Below, one piece after another: positions 8,939 through 18,497 of a DNA stretch of 64,000 nucleotides. A program made the translations under genes and the position numbers. Numbering within the stretch: position 1 is the stretch's first letter; each line of letters opens with the position of its first letter. Source of the stretch: Cyclobacteriaceae bacterium (lineage in GTDB: Bacteria > Bacteroidota > Bacteroidia > Cytophagales > Cyclobacteriaceae); contig JAHBTX010000005.1 of NCBI GenBank assembly GCA_019638395.1, positions 186,001 through 250,000 on the forward strand, given 5' to 3'. Under the pieces are notes generated by a model. It was given only the letters and a program-made list of their open reading frames with translations. It was not told the DNA's origin and did not search any database.

Positions 8939-10267
8939 GTGAAGTTAATTCGCGCACTATACCTGGGCAATCGCCTCTTCGCGCTCATCGGAGCAATTGT
9001 GGGAATATTCATTCTCACATTTGTATTGGGCGGAGCGATTATTCCAAAAATTTTATTGCTGCTGTTGGTTGCGGCTGTGCTAACCGATTTACTTCTATTG
9101 TTCCGGGTTAAAAAAGGTTTGCGGGGCGAGCGTTTAGTTGCCGAAAAACTTTCGAATGGCGATGACAACGAAATTGCAATTTACTTAGAGAACTTTTATT
9201 CATTTCCGGTTTCGTTACGCGTCTTCGATGAAATTCCGCATCAGTTTCAACGCAGAGATCTGGAGTTTAACTTAGTAATGGAGCCTGGCTCAAACAAAGT
9301 GGTGAAGTATTTATTACGCCCGGTAAAGCGGGGCGTTTATTCATTTGGTGCTGTAAATGTGCTAGTCCAAACCAAACTTAATCTTGTTGCACGCAGGTTT
9401 AAATTTTCGAACGATAAAGAAGTGCCGGTATATCCATCGTACATTCAAATGCGCAAGTACGAGTTGTTGGCCATTCACAACAGGCTTACGATGTTGGGCA
9501 TCAAAAAGATCAGACGCATTGGGCACAATCAGGAGTTTGAGTTGATTAAAGAATACGTAGGTGGCGATGATTTTCGAACCATTAACTGGAAAGCTACTGC
9601 GCGCAAGTCGCGGTTAATGGTTAATCAATTTCAGGATGAGCGCTCGCAACAAGTGTATTCACTCATCGATAAAGGGCGGGTAATGGAAATGCCCTTTGCG
9701 GGGATGAGTTTGCTAGACTATGCCATTAATGCAGCGTTGGTTATCTCCAATATTGCCATTAAAAAGTCTGACAAAGCCGGGCTTATTACTTTTCAGGATA
9801 AGATCGGGAATATTTTAAAAGCAGCCCGGCTCAACAACCAGATGGCTTCCATCCAGGAAGTATTGTACAATCAAAAAACAGCATTTCTGGAAACAGACTA
9901 CTCCGTACTATACAACACCGTGCGCAGAACGATCAGCCAGCGCAGTTTGCTTTTATTATTTACCAACTTCGAAAGTATTCATGGTTTGCACCGGCAGTTG
10001 CCCTACCTTATCAGCCTCAACAAAATGCATCTGCTGATTGTAATCTTCTTTGAAAACACCGAACTGAAAAAACTAATTGATAATCCCGCAGAAAACCTGA
10101 AAGAAATTTATTACAAAGCAGTGGCCGAACGGTTTAGTTTTGAAAAGAAACTCATTGTTCGGGAACTTAATAAGCATGGAATCCAATCTATACTCACACC
10201 CCCCGAAAAACTTACCATTAATACCATCAACAAGTACTTGGAATTAAAGGCGCGGAATCTGATTTAA
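8939..10267 (+). CDS. DUF58 domain-containing protein (MoxR partner)
   Basis: A 442-residue protein starting with GTG two bases after the MoxR stop codon. Two N-terminal membrane helices (residues ~10-50) precede a beta-rich extracytoplasmic region (VSLRVFDEIPHQFQRRD..., LLRPVKRGVYSFG). The DUF58 hallmark (EFELIKEYVGGDDFRTINWKATARKSRLMVNQFQDE) lies near residues 198-235, followed by a vWA-like fold (SLIDKGRVME...SLLDYAINAALVISNIA). It ends the operon; no VWA/BatA-type gene follows within the window. Confidence 0.92.
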   Translation: MKLIRALYLGNRLFALIGAIVGIFILTFVLGGAIIPKILLLLLVAAVLTDLLLLFRVKKGLRGERLVAEKLSNGDDNEIAIYLENFYSFPVSLRVFDEIPHQFQRRDLEFNLVMEPGSNKVVKYLLRPVKRGVYSFGAVNVLVQTKLNLVARRFKFSNDKEVPVYPSYIQMRKYELLAIHNRLTMLGIKKIRRIGHNQEFELIKEYVGGDDFRTINWKATARKSRLMVNQFQDERSQQVYSLIDKGRVMEMPFAGMSLLDYAINAALVISNIAIKKSDKAGLITFQDKIGNILKAARLNNQMASIQEVLYNQKTAFLETDYSVLYNTVRRTISQRSLLLLFTNFESIHGLHRQLPYLISLNKMHLLIVIFFENTELKKLIDNPAENLKEIYYKAVAERFSFEKKLIVRELNKHGIQSILTPPEKLTINTINKYLELKARNLI

Positions 10268-10373
10268 CGAACTGGAGTTAATTTCAATTCCACCTTTACT
10301 TACACGCGGTTTACCTTTTTTAAATCAGGAGCCTTTTCTTTTTTGTATCTTAGTGAACCTAAATTTTTTACCT

Positions 10374-13300
10374 ATGCGCTTTGGTTTTGTGTTGTTGATA
10401 GTAAGTTTTATTCACATACACGTATGGGCCCAATGGCAACAACCGCTGCCTGCCTTACAAACCAGAAAATCAGAAAGTGGGATAATTTGCTATCATAAAC
10501 CCGAAGATTCAAATCTAATCATTCCACCACCGGCTGCATACGAAACCTGGAAACGCAATCCGGCAGCTAAAACTACAGCCACTACTTTTGAAGTTACTTA
10601 TGTTAATTTTTCTGGCGAAGCACAAGCAGCGTTTCAAAAAGCAGTTGATATCTGGGCTAACCTGATTGAGAGTTCCGTACCCATCAGAATTTTAGCAGTG
10701 TGGCAACCTATAAGCGGAAGTGCATTAGGTGGAGCCGCACCCGGCACTTACATTCGCGATTTTGATGGAGCCCCGAAAGTATTAACCTGGTATCCGGTAG
10801 CGTTAGCCGAAAAAATTACCGGTACCGAGTTTAATGCGATTGATGCGCCCGATATTTTTGCACAGTTTAACAGCTCGTTCACCGATTGGTCTTTCAGAAC
10901 CGATGGCGTAGCTGTATCGGGAAAAACAGATCTGGTTTCAGTGGTGTTGCATGAAATTGGTCATGGATTAGGAATCACAAAAGCCTACGATGTAAATGCA
11001 ACTCAGGGAATAGTATCAGCATTTTTATCAGGCCTGCATGTTCCACTCGATCATTTTATTGAAAATAATGCCGGACTAAACTTAGTACAAAATTTTGATC
11101 CACCCTCTGTACCACTGCGAACAGAACTTACAAGCGGTGTACTATTTTTCAGATCGCCACTGCTTCCTCAAAGCCCTTCCGATAACCGCGCCAGAATTTA
11201 CGCTCCGGCCACATTTGCCAGTGGCTCCAGCATTGCGCACCTGGATGAAACTACCTACAACAATACCTCCAACGCATTGATGACTCCATTTATAGCTAAT
11301 GCCGAAGTAATGCACAATCCAGGAACACTGGTAATGCGCATGCTGGCCGATATGGGTTGGGTAAACGTACGCATCGTACACACGCGGCTACCCAACACAG
11401 AAGATGTCTCAACCCCATATCAGGTAATTGCCACATTGCAAGCCGATACTAAAAATCAAGAAGGCGGTACTTATACTTATAATGCAAGCGAAGTAAAGTT
11501 AAATTATACAACTAACGGGACAACTTTTACCTCCGTTGGTATGATAGCCACGGGCCAACCCAATCAATTTACAGCAACCATACCAGCAACCGGAAACGCC
11601 ATTACCTATAGTTATTTTATTGCAGTGAAGGATAACCTGAACAGAACGCTAACCAAGCCGGGTGTTTTTACCGATGACGGTGCCGCTCCCGTTCAACGGC
11701 TTTTCATATTCGAGGCCGGGCCTGATACTAAAGCTCCGGAAATCAATCATACCCCAAAAGGATTTCTACTGGCCACCGATACCGAGTTAGTATTGGAAGC
11801 TAACATAACCGATAACATCGGCATTTTAAATGCTGTGTTGGAATATCAGGTTAATACCGGAGCACTTACTACCGCCCCACTTGCATTGGTTTCGGGTAAC
11901 ACGTATAAAGTTACAATTCCATTACCTTCTTTATCGCAAGGCGACTTGCTAAAGTATAGAATCAAGGTTACCGACAATTCGGTTGCACAAAATGTGGGTG
12001 TGTTACCCTCGTCAACAACTTTTTTTGAAGTAAACGTTGTGGGCCTTGCCACCACACAAAATTCTTATGCTAATGATTTCAATAATATAGTTACAGCCGC
12101 CCTGGATTTTTTTGGCAGCCCTGAATTTTCTATTCGCACCGAAACCGGGTTTGCAAATGGTGCCATTCATACCAACCATCCTTACCCGGAAGGCCAGGGT
12201 TTTCCCAATAATCGGTTTGAGTGGGTTTATCAATTGCGAGTTCCTGTTCGGGTAAAAGAAACAGATGCAACCATCAAGTTTGATGAAGTGGTGCTTATTG
12301 AACCAGGCGAAACCGGTGCCGCTTTTCCAAGCGAAGATTTTTACGATTACGTAGTAGTAGATGGTTCGAAAGATGGTGGCGTTACCTGGACTACCATCGC
12401 CAATGGTTACGACTCAAGAGATTTTTCCCCGTGGTTAACACGTTACAACAGTGCCACTTCGGGCAATAACTCTACCGCTATTGGTGATGCGAGTTTATTC
12501 AGAACGCGGGTAATGAGTTTGCAGGATAAATTTGATACCGGTGACGAAGTGGTGATCCGGTTTAGATTATTCAGCGACCCTGGGGCTGCAGGCTGGGGTT
12601 GGGCTATCGACAATCTGAAAATTCAGATCGATGAAACTCCACCAACCGTTTTACACAATCACCTGGATTATGTGCTGGCACCCGCCACGCTCATTTTTAT
12701 TGCCCTTCAACCTTTTGATGCCTCCGGCCTTAACAAAATTTTTATTGACACAAAGTTTAATGGCACTGAAAAGACAGAAGAAATAATGGTAGAGGAAAAT
12801 GTGTCTGAATATTCGCTATCATTTAACACCGAGGGTGGTTTTAAAACCGGTGACCTATTTGAATACCGCATTCGCGTAACGGATGTTTTTGGAAATGAAG
12901 CGGTACTTCCGCCAACCGGATTTTTTCGGGTTCCAATTATCAACTTCGGTGCTCCTGTAACAAACTATGTTACAGACTTCAATACAACCAATACAGATTT
13001 TGCGGGCAATTTTTTATCCATTACCCAACCAACCGGATTTTTAAATAATGCTATGCATACCCCTCACCCATATCCAAATGGATTTGGTTTAACCAACAGC
13101 ACATCCTCTTATACACTTACATTACTTAAACCTATTACGGTTAGCGCCACCAATCCTTACATTCAGTTTAGTGAAATTGCTTTGGTGGAGTACAGCGGCA
13201 CCGCCAATAAAGATTTTGTGGTGGTGGAAGGATCGATTGATGAAGGCCAAACCTGGCACGAGTTGGTTGAGCCGTACTCAGCCCGATCACTTACAGCCTG

Positions 13301-13601
13301 GAAAAATATTTTTGATGTTAGCGGATTGGGAACACCCAACGCTTATCGAACCAGGTTAATCAACATAACCAGTTCTGGGGATTTTGAAGCTGGTGATAAT
13401 GTTTTGATCCGCTTCCGCATTTCAGCTGATGGTAGTGGCAATGGTTGGGGTTGGTCTATGGATAACTTAAGTATTCAAGGGCCGGTTACCGGAGTAAAGG
13501 AATTTGCTGATTTATTGGTATCCGTATATCCAAATCCCACACATGGAGAGTCGTTTACATTGGAAGCAAAGGGATTACCATCTCAAACCAGTCAAGTATA
13601 G
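10374..13601 (+). CDS. Secreted HExxH metallopeptidase-like protein with interrupted T9SS sorting domain
   Basis: Starting at the ATG at 10374 there is a clean signal peptide (MRFGFVLLIVSFIHIHVWAQ). A domain with the zinc-binding motif HEIGHGLG lies about 190 residues in; the third ligand position of classical metzincins (HExxHxxGxxH) is Lys. Two tandem Ig-like regions and two repeated jelly-roll-like modules follow, each containing AGWGWAIDN- or GNGWGWSMDN-type motifs. The C-terminus enters a type IX secretion sorting domain (SVYPNPTHGESFTLEA) and then meets TAG at 13599-13601. The same frame continues for 57 codons with the rest of a typical sorting domain. As written, the protein would probably fail to be exported and anchored by the T9SS. 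Confidence 0.85.
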   Translation: MRFGFVLLIVSFIHIHVWAQWQQPLPALQTRKSESGIICYHKPEDSNLIIPPPAAYETWKRNPAAKTTATTFEVTYVNFSGEAQAAFQKAVDIWANLIESSVPIRILAVWQPISGSALGGAAPGTYIRDFDGAPKVLTWYPVALAEKITGTEFNAIDAPDIFAQFNSSFTDWSFRTDGVAVSGKTDLVSVVLHEIGHGLGITKAYDVNATQGIVSAFLSGLHVPLDHFIENNAGLNLVQNFDPPSVPLRTELTSGVLFFRSPLLPQSPSDNRARIYAPATFASGSSIAHLDETTYNNTSNALMTPFIANAEVMHNPGTLVMRMLADMGWVNVRIVHTRLPNTEDVSTPYQVIATLQADTKNQEGGTYTYNASEVKLNYTTNGTTFTSVGMIATGQPNQFTATIPATGNAITYSYFIAVKDNLNRTLTKPGVFTDDGAAPVQRLFIFEAGPDTKAPEINHTPKGFLLATDTELVLEANITDNIGILNAVLEYQVNTGALTTAPLALVSGNTYKVTIPLPSLSQGDLLKYRIKVTDNSVAQNVGVLPSSTTFFEVNVVGLATTQNSYANDFNNIVTAALDFFGSPEFSIRTETGFANGAIHTNHPYPEGQGFPNNRFEWVYQLRVPVRVKETDATIKFDEVVLIEPGETGAAFPSEDFYDYVVVDGSKDGGVTWTTIANGYDSRDFSPWLTRYNSATSGNNSTAIGDASLFRTRVMSLQDKFDTGDEVVIRFRLFSDPGAAGWGWAIDNLKIQIDETPPTVLHNHLDYVLAPATLIFIALQPFDASGLNKIFIDTKFNGTEKTEEIMVEENVSEYSLSFNTEGGFKTGDLFEYRIRVTDVFGNEAVLPPTGFFRVPIINFGAPVTNYVTDFNTTNTDFAGNFLSITQPTGFLNNAMHTPHPYPNGFGLTNSTSSYTLTLLKPITVSATNPYIQFSEIALVEYSGTANKDFVVVEGSIDEGQTWHELVEPYSARSLTAWKNIFDVSGLGTPNAYRTRLINITSSGDFEAGDNVLIRFRISADGSGNGWGWSMDNLSIQGPVTGVKEFADLLVSVYPNPTHGESFTLEAKGLPSQTSQV

Positions 13602-13775
13602 ATTACAAATTTGCAAGGGCAACGATTGATTAGTGATGAGTTATCAATCTCAGAAAGTACCACTCGGAAAGAATTTAGTACTGCAGGCTGGGCCGATGGG
13701 ATCTATATTGTAAGAATTAGCCTGGAAGATGGCAGCACTATCTCTAAAAAGTTAATAAAGCAAAGTCAGTACTAG
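13602..13775 (+). pseudogene. Orphaned C-terminal half of the T9SS sorting domain
   Basis: Directly after the TAG at 13599-13601 the same frame stays open for 57 codons to a TAG at 13773-13775. It encodes ITNLQGQRLISDEL...ADGIYIVRISLEDGS...KKLIKQ. This is the textbook end of a Por-type (type A) sorting domain: GxxV/I...F...L..G.Y.V.......KLI. One base change (for example CAG or GAG to TAG) would explain the break. It could be a true nonsense mutation, an assembly error, or readthrough. Confidence 0.8.
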
Positions 13776-13786
13776 TCTAATGATAA

Positions 13787-14923
13787 TTACCGCAACAACT
13801 CCCTGGAGATAACCATCTTCTGAATCTCGGTAGTGCCTTCGTAAATCTGAGTGATCTTGGCATCGCGCATCAAACGCTCTACATGAAACTCTTTTACATA
13901 ACCATAACCACCGTGTATCTGCACGGCCTCGGTTGTTACTTCTTGCGCAATTTGCGAAGCGTATAATTTTGCCATGGCAGCTGCTTTTACAAAATCCTTC
14001 TTTTGATCTTTCAAGCAGGCCGCTTTCCAAATAAGCAGTCGGGCCGAATCTATTTTAGTTGCCATGTCAGCAAGTTTAAATTGAATGGCCTGGTGTTCAG
14101 AAAGATGTTTACCAAATGCTTTTCTTTCTTTCGCATACTTTACAGCAAGTTCGTACGCACCGGAGGCAATGCCCAACGCCTGGGCCGCTATTCCAATGCG
14201 TCCGCCATTCAAGGTTGTCATAGCGAATGTAAAACCAAAGCCATCATCGCCAATACGATTGGCTTTTGGCACTTTTACATCGCTAAACATTAGCGAGTGC
14301 GTATCGGATCCGCGAATGCCCATCTTGTCTTCTTTCTTACCTACCACAAAACCCGGCATACCCTTCTCCACAATCAATGCATTAATACCTTTATGCCTTT
14401 TGGCAGCATCGGTTTGTGCAATTACAATGTATGTACTGGCACTGTTACCATTGGTAATCCAGTTCTTGGTTCCGTTTAACAAATAATAATCACCTTTATC
14501 TTCAGCTGTAGTGCGCTGGCTGGTGGCATCGGAACCTGCTTCCGGTTCTGAAAGGCAGAAGGCACCAATACCATGCGCGGCCAAAGGTTTTAAATATTTT
14601 TCTTTTTGTTCTTCCGATCCGAAACGTTCAAGCCCCCAACACACCAACGAATTATTTACCGACATACAAACTGAAGCAGAGGCATCTACCTTGGATATTT
14701 CTTCCATCGCCAACACATACGATACGGTGTCCATACCACCACCGTTGTATTTGGGATCGACCATCATACCCATAAAGCCAAGCTCGCCCATTTTTTTGAT
14801 TTGTGCTATTGGGAATTTCTGTTCGGTATCACGATCAATTACACCTGGCAAAAGTTCTGTTTGGGCAAAATCGCGGGCCGCAGCTTGTACGGCTATTTGT
14901 TCTTCGGTAAGATCGAAATTCAT
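13787..14923 (-). CDS. Acyl-CoA dehydrogenase (short/medium-chain type)
   Basis: A 378-residue FAD-dependent dehydrogenase of full family length. The N-terminal helical domain begins MNFDLTEEQIAVQAAARDF. The FAD/substrate region has CLSEPEAGSDA and NGTKNWITNG. The C-terminal domain carries RIGIAAQALG, AIQFKLADMATK and the catalytic-Glu motif QIYEGTTEIQ near residue 364, the position used by short-chain and butyryl-CoA dehydrogenases. It catalyses alpha,beta-desaturation of acyl-CoA in fatty-acid oxidation, with electrons passed to ETF. It converges with the secreted protein gene on its left. Confidence 0.95.
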   Translation of the reverse strand: MNFDLTEEQIAVQAAARDFAQTELLPGVIDRDTEQKFPIAQIKKMGELGFMGMMVDPKYNGGGMDTVSYVLAMEEISKVDASASVCMSVNNSLVCWGLERFGSEEQKEKYLKPLAAHGIGAFCLSEPEAGSDATSQRTTAEDKGDYYLLNGTKNWITNGNSASTYIVIAQTDAAKRHKGINALIVEKGMPGFVVGKKEDKMGIRGSDTHSLMFSDVKVPKANRIGDDGFGFTFAMTTLNGGRIGIAAQALGIASGAYELAVKYAKERKAFGKHLSEHQAIQFKLADMATKIDSARLLIWKAACLKDQKKDFVKAAAMAKLYASQIAQEVTTEAVQIHGGYGYVKEFHVERLMRDAKITQIYEGTTEIQKMVISRELLR

Positions 14924-14953
14924 AGGTAGTATCGTTTTACAACTTCAAAGTAA

Positions 14954-14987
14954 ACAAAAAAAGAAGCCTGAGGGTTAGCTCAGGCTT
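14954..14987 (-). terminator. Rho-independent terminator of the zinc-peptidase transcript
   Basis: The perfect 9-bp stem AAGCCTGAG (14964-14972) / CTCAGGCTT (14979-14987) has a 6-nt loop. On the minus strand it is followed by a T-rich run (complement of the A-run at about 14954-14961). It lies 25 bp beyond the stop of the metallopeptidase gene at 15012. Confidence 0.85.
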
Positions 14988-15011
14988 GTAATTTTGGGTT
15001 TGGTCGTGTTA

Positions 15012-15713
15012 TTAATCTCTTCTTCCCAGGAAAATCATAACGTAGTACAGCAACATGGTTATTGCACCAATGGCAGCAACTACATACGTCATGGCTGCAC
15101 TGTTTAAGGCATCTTTAGCCATAGCGTGTTCCTGGCGTGTTACAATACCGCGTGTTTCAACCCACGCCAATGCTCTGTTACTTGCATCAAACTCTACCGG
15201 CAAGGTTACCAACGCAAATAAAGCAAACACACCATAACAACCTATAATAACCAGTAAAGCTAAGTCGTAAGAAAAAATACCGCCCAGTGCATAGGCTCCA
15301 AACATCATGGCAACAAAAATAAAGTTGATCACTTTAGCGCTGATGTTTTGAATGGGCACCATGGCCGAACGAAACTGCAACCAGCTATATGCCGTTGCAT
15401 GCTGTACCGCGTGGCCACACTCGTGGGCAGCTACGGCAGTTGCTGCAGCATTGCGACCATGGTAAACATCATGACTTAAGTTAACGGTTTTATTTGCCGG
15501 ATTATAATGGTCGGTTAACTGACCTTCAACCGAAATAACCTTCACATCACTTATACCATTGTCGGCTAACATAAGTCGCGCAACCTCGGCACCGGTTAAA
15601 TCACGTGTTAAGTGAATTTGTGAGTATTTCTGAAATTTTGATTTGAGTCTGGAGCTTACAATCCAGCCAATCAACATAAACACGCCTGTAATAATCAATG
15701 GTCCAAATCCCAT
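15012..15713 (-). CDS. Zinc metallopeptidase, YugP-like family
   Basis: A 233-residue membrane protein. The N-terminal helix (residues 2-20) is followed by a soluble segment with the catalytic zinc motif AHECGHAVQHA (HExxH) near residues 96-106, and then by hydrophobic segments around residues 130-180 and 205-228. The conserved stretch DHYNPANKTVNLSHDVYHGRNAAATAVAAHECGHA, split here only for recognition, is typical of YugP/DUF-type neutral zinc peptidases of unknown substrate. It has its own terminator on the left. Confidence 0.9.
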   Translation of the reverse strand: MGFGPLIITGVFMLIGWIVSSRLKSKFQKYSQIHLTRDLTGAEVARLMLADNGISDVKVISVEGQLTDHYNPANKTVNLSHDVYHGRNAAATAVAAHECGHAVQHATAYSWLQFRSAMVPIQNISAKVINFIFVAMMFGAYALGGIFSYDLALLVIIGCYGVFALFALVTLPVEFDASNRALAWVETRGIVTRQEHAMAKDALNSAAMTYVVAAIGAITMLLYYVMIFLGRRD

Positions 15714-15725
15714 AACGCTTCGATT

Positions 15726-16214
15726 TTAGTTTATAACTCGTTTAATCTTCTCAACTATTCTGGTGGTGGAATAACCCTGCACAAAGTCAATGGTTTTCAC
15801 TTCACCTCCGGCCTGTTTTACAACATCTGCGCCAACAATATTCTCTGTCAAATAGTCACTTCCTTTTACTAAAATATCAGGAACCAACTCCGAAATCAAG
15901 GCCAGGGGGGTATCTTCATTAAAAAGCACTACTAAATCAATAAACTGCATGGCTGCCAACACACGGGCTCTGGAATTTTCGTCTTGCAGCGGGCGCTCAG
16001 GGCCTTTAAATCGCGAAACAGAGTTATCAGAATTCAAGCCCAGCACCAACCGATTGCCTAAGTTTCGTGCTTTTTCCAAATAATCTACATGCCCGAGGTG
16101 TACAAGGTCGAAGCATCCGTTGGTAAACACCACCTTTTCACCTGCATGTTTCCAGCGATTAACCTGGGTTTTTGCCTCAGCCCACGAAACTATTTTGCCG
16201 GCTGTTTTTTCCAT
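15726..16214 (-). CDS. rfaE2: D-glycero-beta-D-manno-heptose 1-phosphate adenylyltransferase
   Basis: 162 residues from the ATG at 16214 ([11 protein letters not shown]). A longer reading from 16280 would lie largely inside the upstream gene. It is a nucleotidyltransferase with [17 protein letters not shown] (HxGH, His39 and His42), [15 protein letters not shown] and [11 protein letters not shown]. It corresponds to the C-terminal half of HldE/RfaE, here a free-standing enzyme as is common in Bacteroidota. It makes ADP-heptose for lipopolysaccharide core synthesis. The start overlaps the upstream flippase-like gene by 25 bases, suggesting coupling. Confidence 0.92.
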   Translation of the reverse strand: MEKTAGKIVSWAEAKTQVNRWKHAGEKVVFTNGCFDLVHLGHVDYLEKARNLGNRLVLGLNSDNSVSRFKGPERPLQDENSRARVLAAMQFIDLVVLFNEDTPLALISELVPDILVKGSDYLTENIVGADVVKQAGGEVKTIDFVQGYSTTRIVEKIKRVIN

Positions 16215-17188
16215 CGTATTAACAGGTAGCTTATAATCAAAGATATTATTCCGCCCACAATCATTACAAAAGTTTGCCAACCGTGAAAAATAAAAACAAA
16301 TGCGATGGCATCGGCCTGCGGCAAGTTGTACAAGGTAACCAACCCCAGGGGCACCAGCGTGTGGTACGATCCTGCCCCACCTGGTAAAGGAGCAGCCATG
16401 GCAATGGCACCAATAGCAAACAACGTAAGCACCGCACTTATTCCCAAGCCGCTGGTTTCCGGAAATGCTAACACCACCAGGTAGCTCATCAAAAAATACA
16501 AGGCCCAGATTGCAATGGAGTAAAAGATAAAAAGTGTTTTGTTTTGGAGGCGGAAGACGGATAACAGGCCATCTCTGAATCCAAAAAATAATTTCTTAAC
16601 CTTTTCATTTCTACGAATAAAGTAAAAGGCGATAATCAACGCAGCTATTCCGGCTACACCCATCAAAATCCAAATGGTGTATGATCTTTCGCCCGCTGCA
16701 AACGGCAGTGAGTCTATAAAACCTTTCAGCTTATCCCACGCTACAAAAAACGAAAGTGCAATCAGCGTAAGCAAGCAAACCAGATCAATCAACCGCTCAA
16801 CCACTACCGTACCAAACGATACCTCGATAGGAGTTTGCTCCAGCTTATACAAGTTGTAGCAGCGCGACACTTCGCCTCCGCGTGGTACAGCCAGGTTTAC
16901 GAGGTAGCCAATCATTAGGGAAAGGAAACTACTACCAAGTGAGACTTTGTTTCCGGTAGGTGTTAACAACATACGCCAACGCTCAGCCCGCACCATGTGA
17001 CTAACCATTGCAACAACAGCCATTAACAACAGATACCCTTTGTTGCATTTTTTCCAGGCGTTCCACAAAAACGCTGATTTATTTTCACCTTCGGCTACAA
17101 CCAATCCGCGTAGCGAAAGCCATAATAGCAAAATTGTAAATCCAAAGATTACGAGGTATTGCAGGGTGGATTTTAGCTTGGGGTGCAA
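16190..17188 (-). CDS. Lysylphosphatidylglycerol synthase TM-region / UPF0104 flippase-like protein
   Basis: A 332-residue polytopic membrane protein with about eight hydrophobic segments. Family signatures are visible: [13 protein letters not shown] near residue 63, [22 protein letters not shown] near residues 93-115, [15 protein letters not shown] near 125, and [19 protein letters not shown] near 265. Related domains occur in MprF lipid flippases and in putative lipid-linked sugar transporters. The neighbour that makes ADP-heptose suggests an envelope role. The substrate is not shown. Confidence 0.88.
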   Translation of the reverse strand: MHPKLKSTLQYLVIFGFTILLLWLSLRGLVVAEGENKSAFLWNAWKKCNKGYLLLMAVVAMVSHMVRAERWRMLLTPTGNKVSLGSSFLSLMIGYLVNLAVPRGGEVSRCYNLYKLEQTPIEVSFGTVVVERLIDLVCLLTLIALSFFVAWDKLKGFIDSLPFAAGERSYTIWILMGVAGIAALIIAFYFIRRNEKVKKLFFGFRDGLLSVFRLQNKTLFIFYSIAIWALYFLMSYLVVLAFPETSGLGISAVLTLFAIGAIAMAAPLPGGAGSYHTLVPLGLVTLYNLPQADAIAFVFIFHGWQTFVMIVGGIISLIISYLLIRWKKQPAK

Positions 17189-17190
17189 GG

Positions 17191-17538
17191 TTAGCTCAAT
17201 AAGTTATCGGGTCCTGGAAAAATAAGTGCCGGTTTAAAGGTACGGGCTTCTTCCAATTCCATTGAAGCATACGAGATAATTATTACAATATCGCCCACTT
17301 GAGCTTTGCGTGCAGCCGGGCCGTTTAGACAAATTGTGCCGGTTTTGCGTTCGCCTTTAATTACGTATGTTTCCAAACGCTCGCCATTGTTAATGTTTAC
17401 AACCTGTACCTTCTCACCTTCAATCAGGTTTGCGGCATCCATCAACGTTTCGTCTATGGTAATACTACCAACATAATGCAGTTCGGCTTGTGTAATCTTA
17501 ACACGATGAATTTTGGATTTTAAAACTTCTATTCTCAT
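17191..17538 (-). CDS. panD: Aspartate 1-decarboxylase
   Basis: A 115-residue pyruvoyl enzyme precursor. The self-cleavage site Gly24-Ser25 is present in [10 protein letters not shown], where Ser25 becomes the pyruvoyl cofactor. The motif [36 protein letters not shown] covers the rest of the fold. It converts aspartate to beta-alanine for pantothenate synthesis. Its start overlaps the panC stop by four bases, so panC and panD form one operon supplying both steps. Confidence 0.97.
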   Translation of the reverse strand: MRIEVLKSKIHRVKITQAELHYVGSITIDETLMDAANLIEGEKVQVVNINNGERLETYVIKGERKTGTICLNGPAARKAQVGDIVIIISYASMELEEARTFKPALIFPGPDNLLS

Positions 17539-18377
17539 TCGGCAATTATCAAATTATCAATCAAACGCACCTCGCCCACATAACCGGCTATCAGTAAAAC
17601 ACTTTGGGTGGTAACGTTTTTTAAGGGCGATAAGTTTGTGGTGTCGGCTAACGCGAGGTACTCCAACGTTATCTCAGGCTTGCTTTCGCAGATGCTTTTT
17701 ATCTCAGCTTTTACAACTTCAAAATCAGCACCGGATTGCAGCCGGGTTTTGGCTTGTTGCAGACTTTGATAAAATACAAGCGCAGTTTTTCTTTGTTCGG
17801 CTGTAAGCCTGGCGTTGCGCGATGACATGGCAAGGCCATCGGGCTCGCGCACAATGGGCATGCGTATTAGTTCCACATTAAAGTTTAAATCGGCTACCAG
17901 CTTGCTCACAATCAAATACTGTTGAAAATCTTTTTGTCCGAAATAGGCTTTATCGGGTTGCACGATATTCAACAACTTTGAAACAACCAGTGCCACGCCA
18001 CTAAAATGACCGGGCCTAAATTCGCCTTCTAATATTTTATCTAACAATCCGAAATCAAACCGAATATGATCTTGATGCAGGTACATTTCAGAATGTGGCG
18101 GACAAAACAGCACATCGCAACCTGCTTTTTCCAACAATTCAATATCGGTATCCAATGTGTTGGGATACTTTGCCAGATCGACCGGGTTATTAAACTGAGT
18201 TGGATTTACATAAATGCTGCACACCGTATAGTTGCATTCCTTTACCGAGGTTTCTATTAGTGCCCGGTGCCCCGCGTGCAAAGCACCCATTGTGGGCACA
18301 AAACCAATTAAACCGGCAGGCTGACGAAATTGCTTTAAAAAGGCTCTTAGCGGCTCAATCTCTTTAAAAATCTTCAT
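17535..18377 (-). CDS. panC: Pantothenate synthetase (pantoate--beta-alanine ligase)
   Basis: A 280-residue enzyme of normal length. The ATP-binding HxGH-type motif is in [16 protein letters not shown] (residues ~26-41). The pantoate site is in [28 protein letters not shown]-like residues lie near 150 ([14 protein letters not shown]), and the KMSKS-like loop is MSSRNARL near residue 185. It joins pantoate and beta-alanine using ATP. panD follows with a four-base overlap. A consensus -7 box (TATATTTG, 18408-18401) lies 23 bp upstream of the start. Confidence 0.97.
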   Translation of the reverse strand: MKIFKEIEPLRAFLKQFRQPAGLIGFVPTMGALHAGHRALIETSVKECNYTVCSIYVNPTQFNNPVDLAKYPNTLDTDIELLEKAGCDVLFCPPHSEMYLHQDHIRFDFGLLDKILEGEFRPGHFSGVALVVSKLLNIVQPDKAYFGQKDFQQYLIVSKLVADLNFNVELIRMPIVREPDGLAMSSRNARLTAEQRKTALVFYQSLQQAKTRLQSGADFEVVKAEIKSICESKPEITLEYLALADTTNLSPLKNVTTQSVLLIAGYVGEVRLIDNLIIAE

Positions 18378-18400
18378 TTTCAGCCATTTTTGAAGGGTGG

Positions 18401-18408
18401 CAAATATA
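18401..18408 (-). promoter_or_regulatory. Probable -7 promoter element for panC-panD
   Basis: On the minus strand TATATTTG matches the Bacteroidota -7 consensus TAnnTTTG and ends 23 bp before the panC ATG. No clear TTG -33 box lies 19-20 bp upstream, so only half of the promoter is supported. Confidence 0.5.
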
Positions 18409-18429
18409 GGCCTAATGAATGAAGTTTAG

Positions 18430-18460
18430 TTGAAGAAGGGGTTAAAATTGCGTACTTTTG
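18430..18460 (+). promoter_or_regulatory. Promoter for the glycogen-synthase-like / DUF4270 genes
   Basis: TTG at 18430-18432, a 20-bp spacer and TACTTTTG at 18453-18460 fit the Bacteroidota -33/-7 pattern. The gene starts 37 bp downstream at 18498. Confidence 0.65.
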
Positions 18461-18497
18461 TAGTCCAATTTTCCATTCTGAATTAAAAATCAAGATT

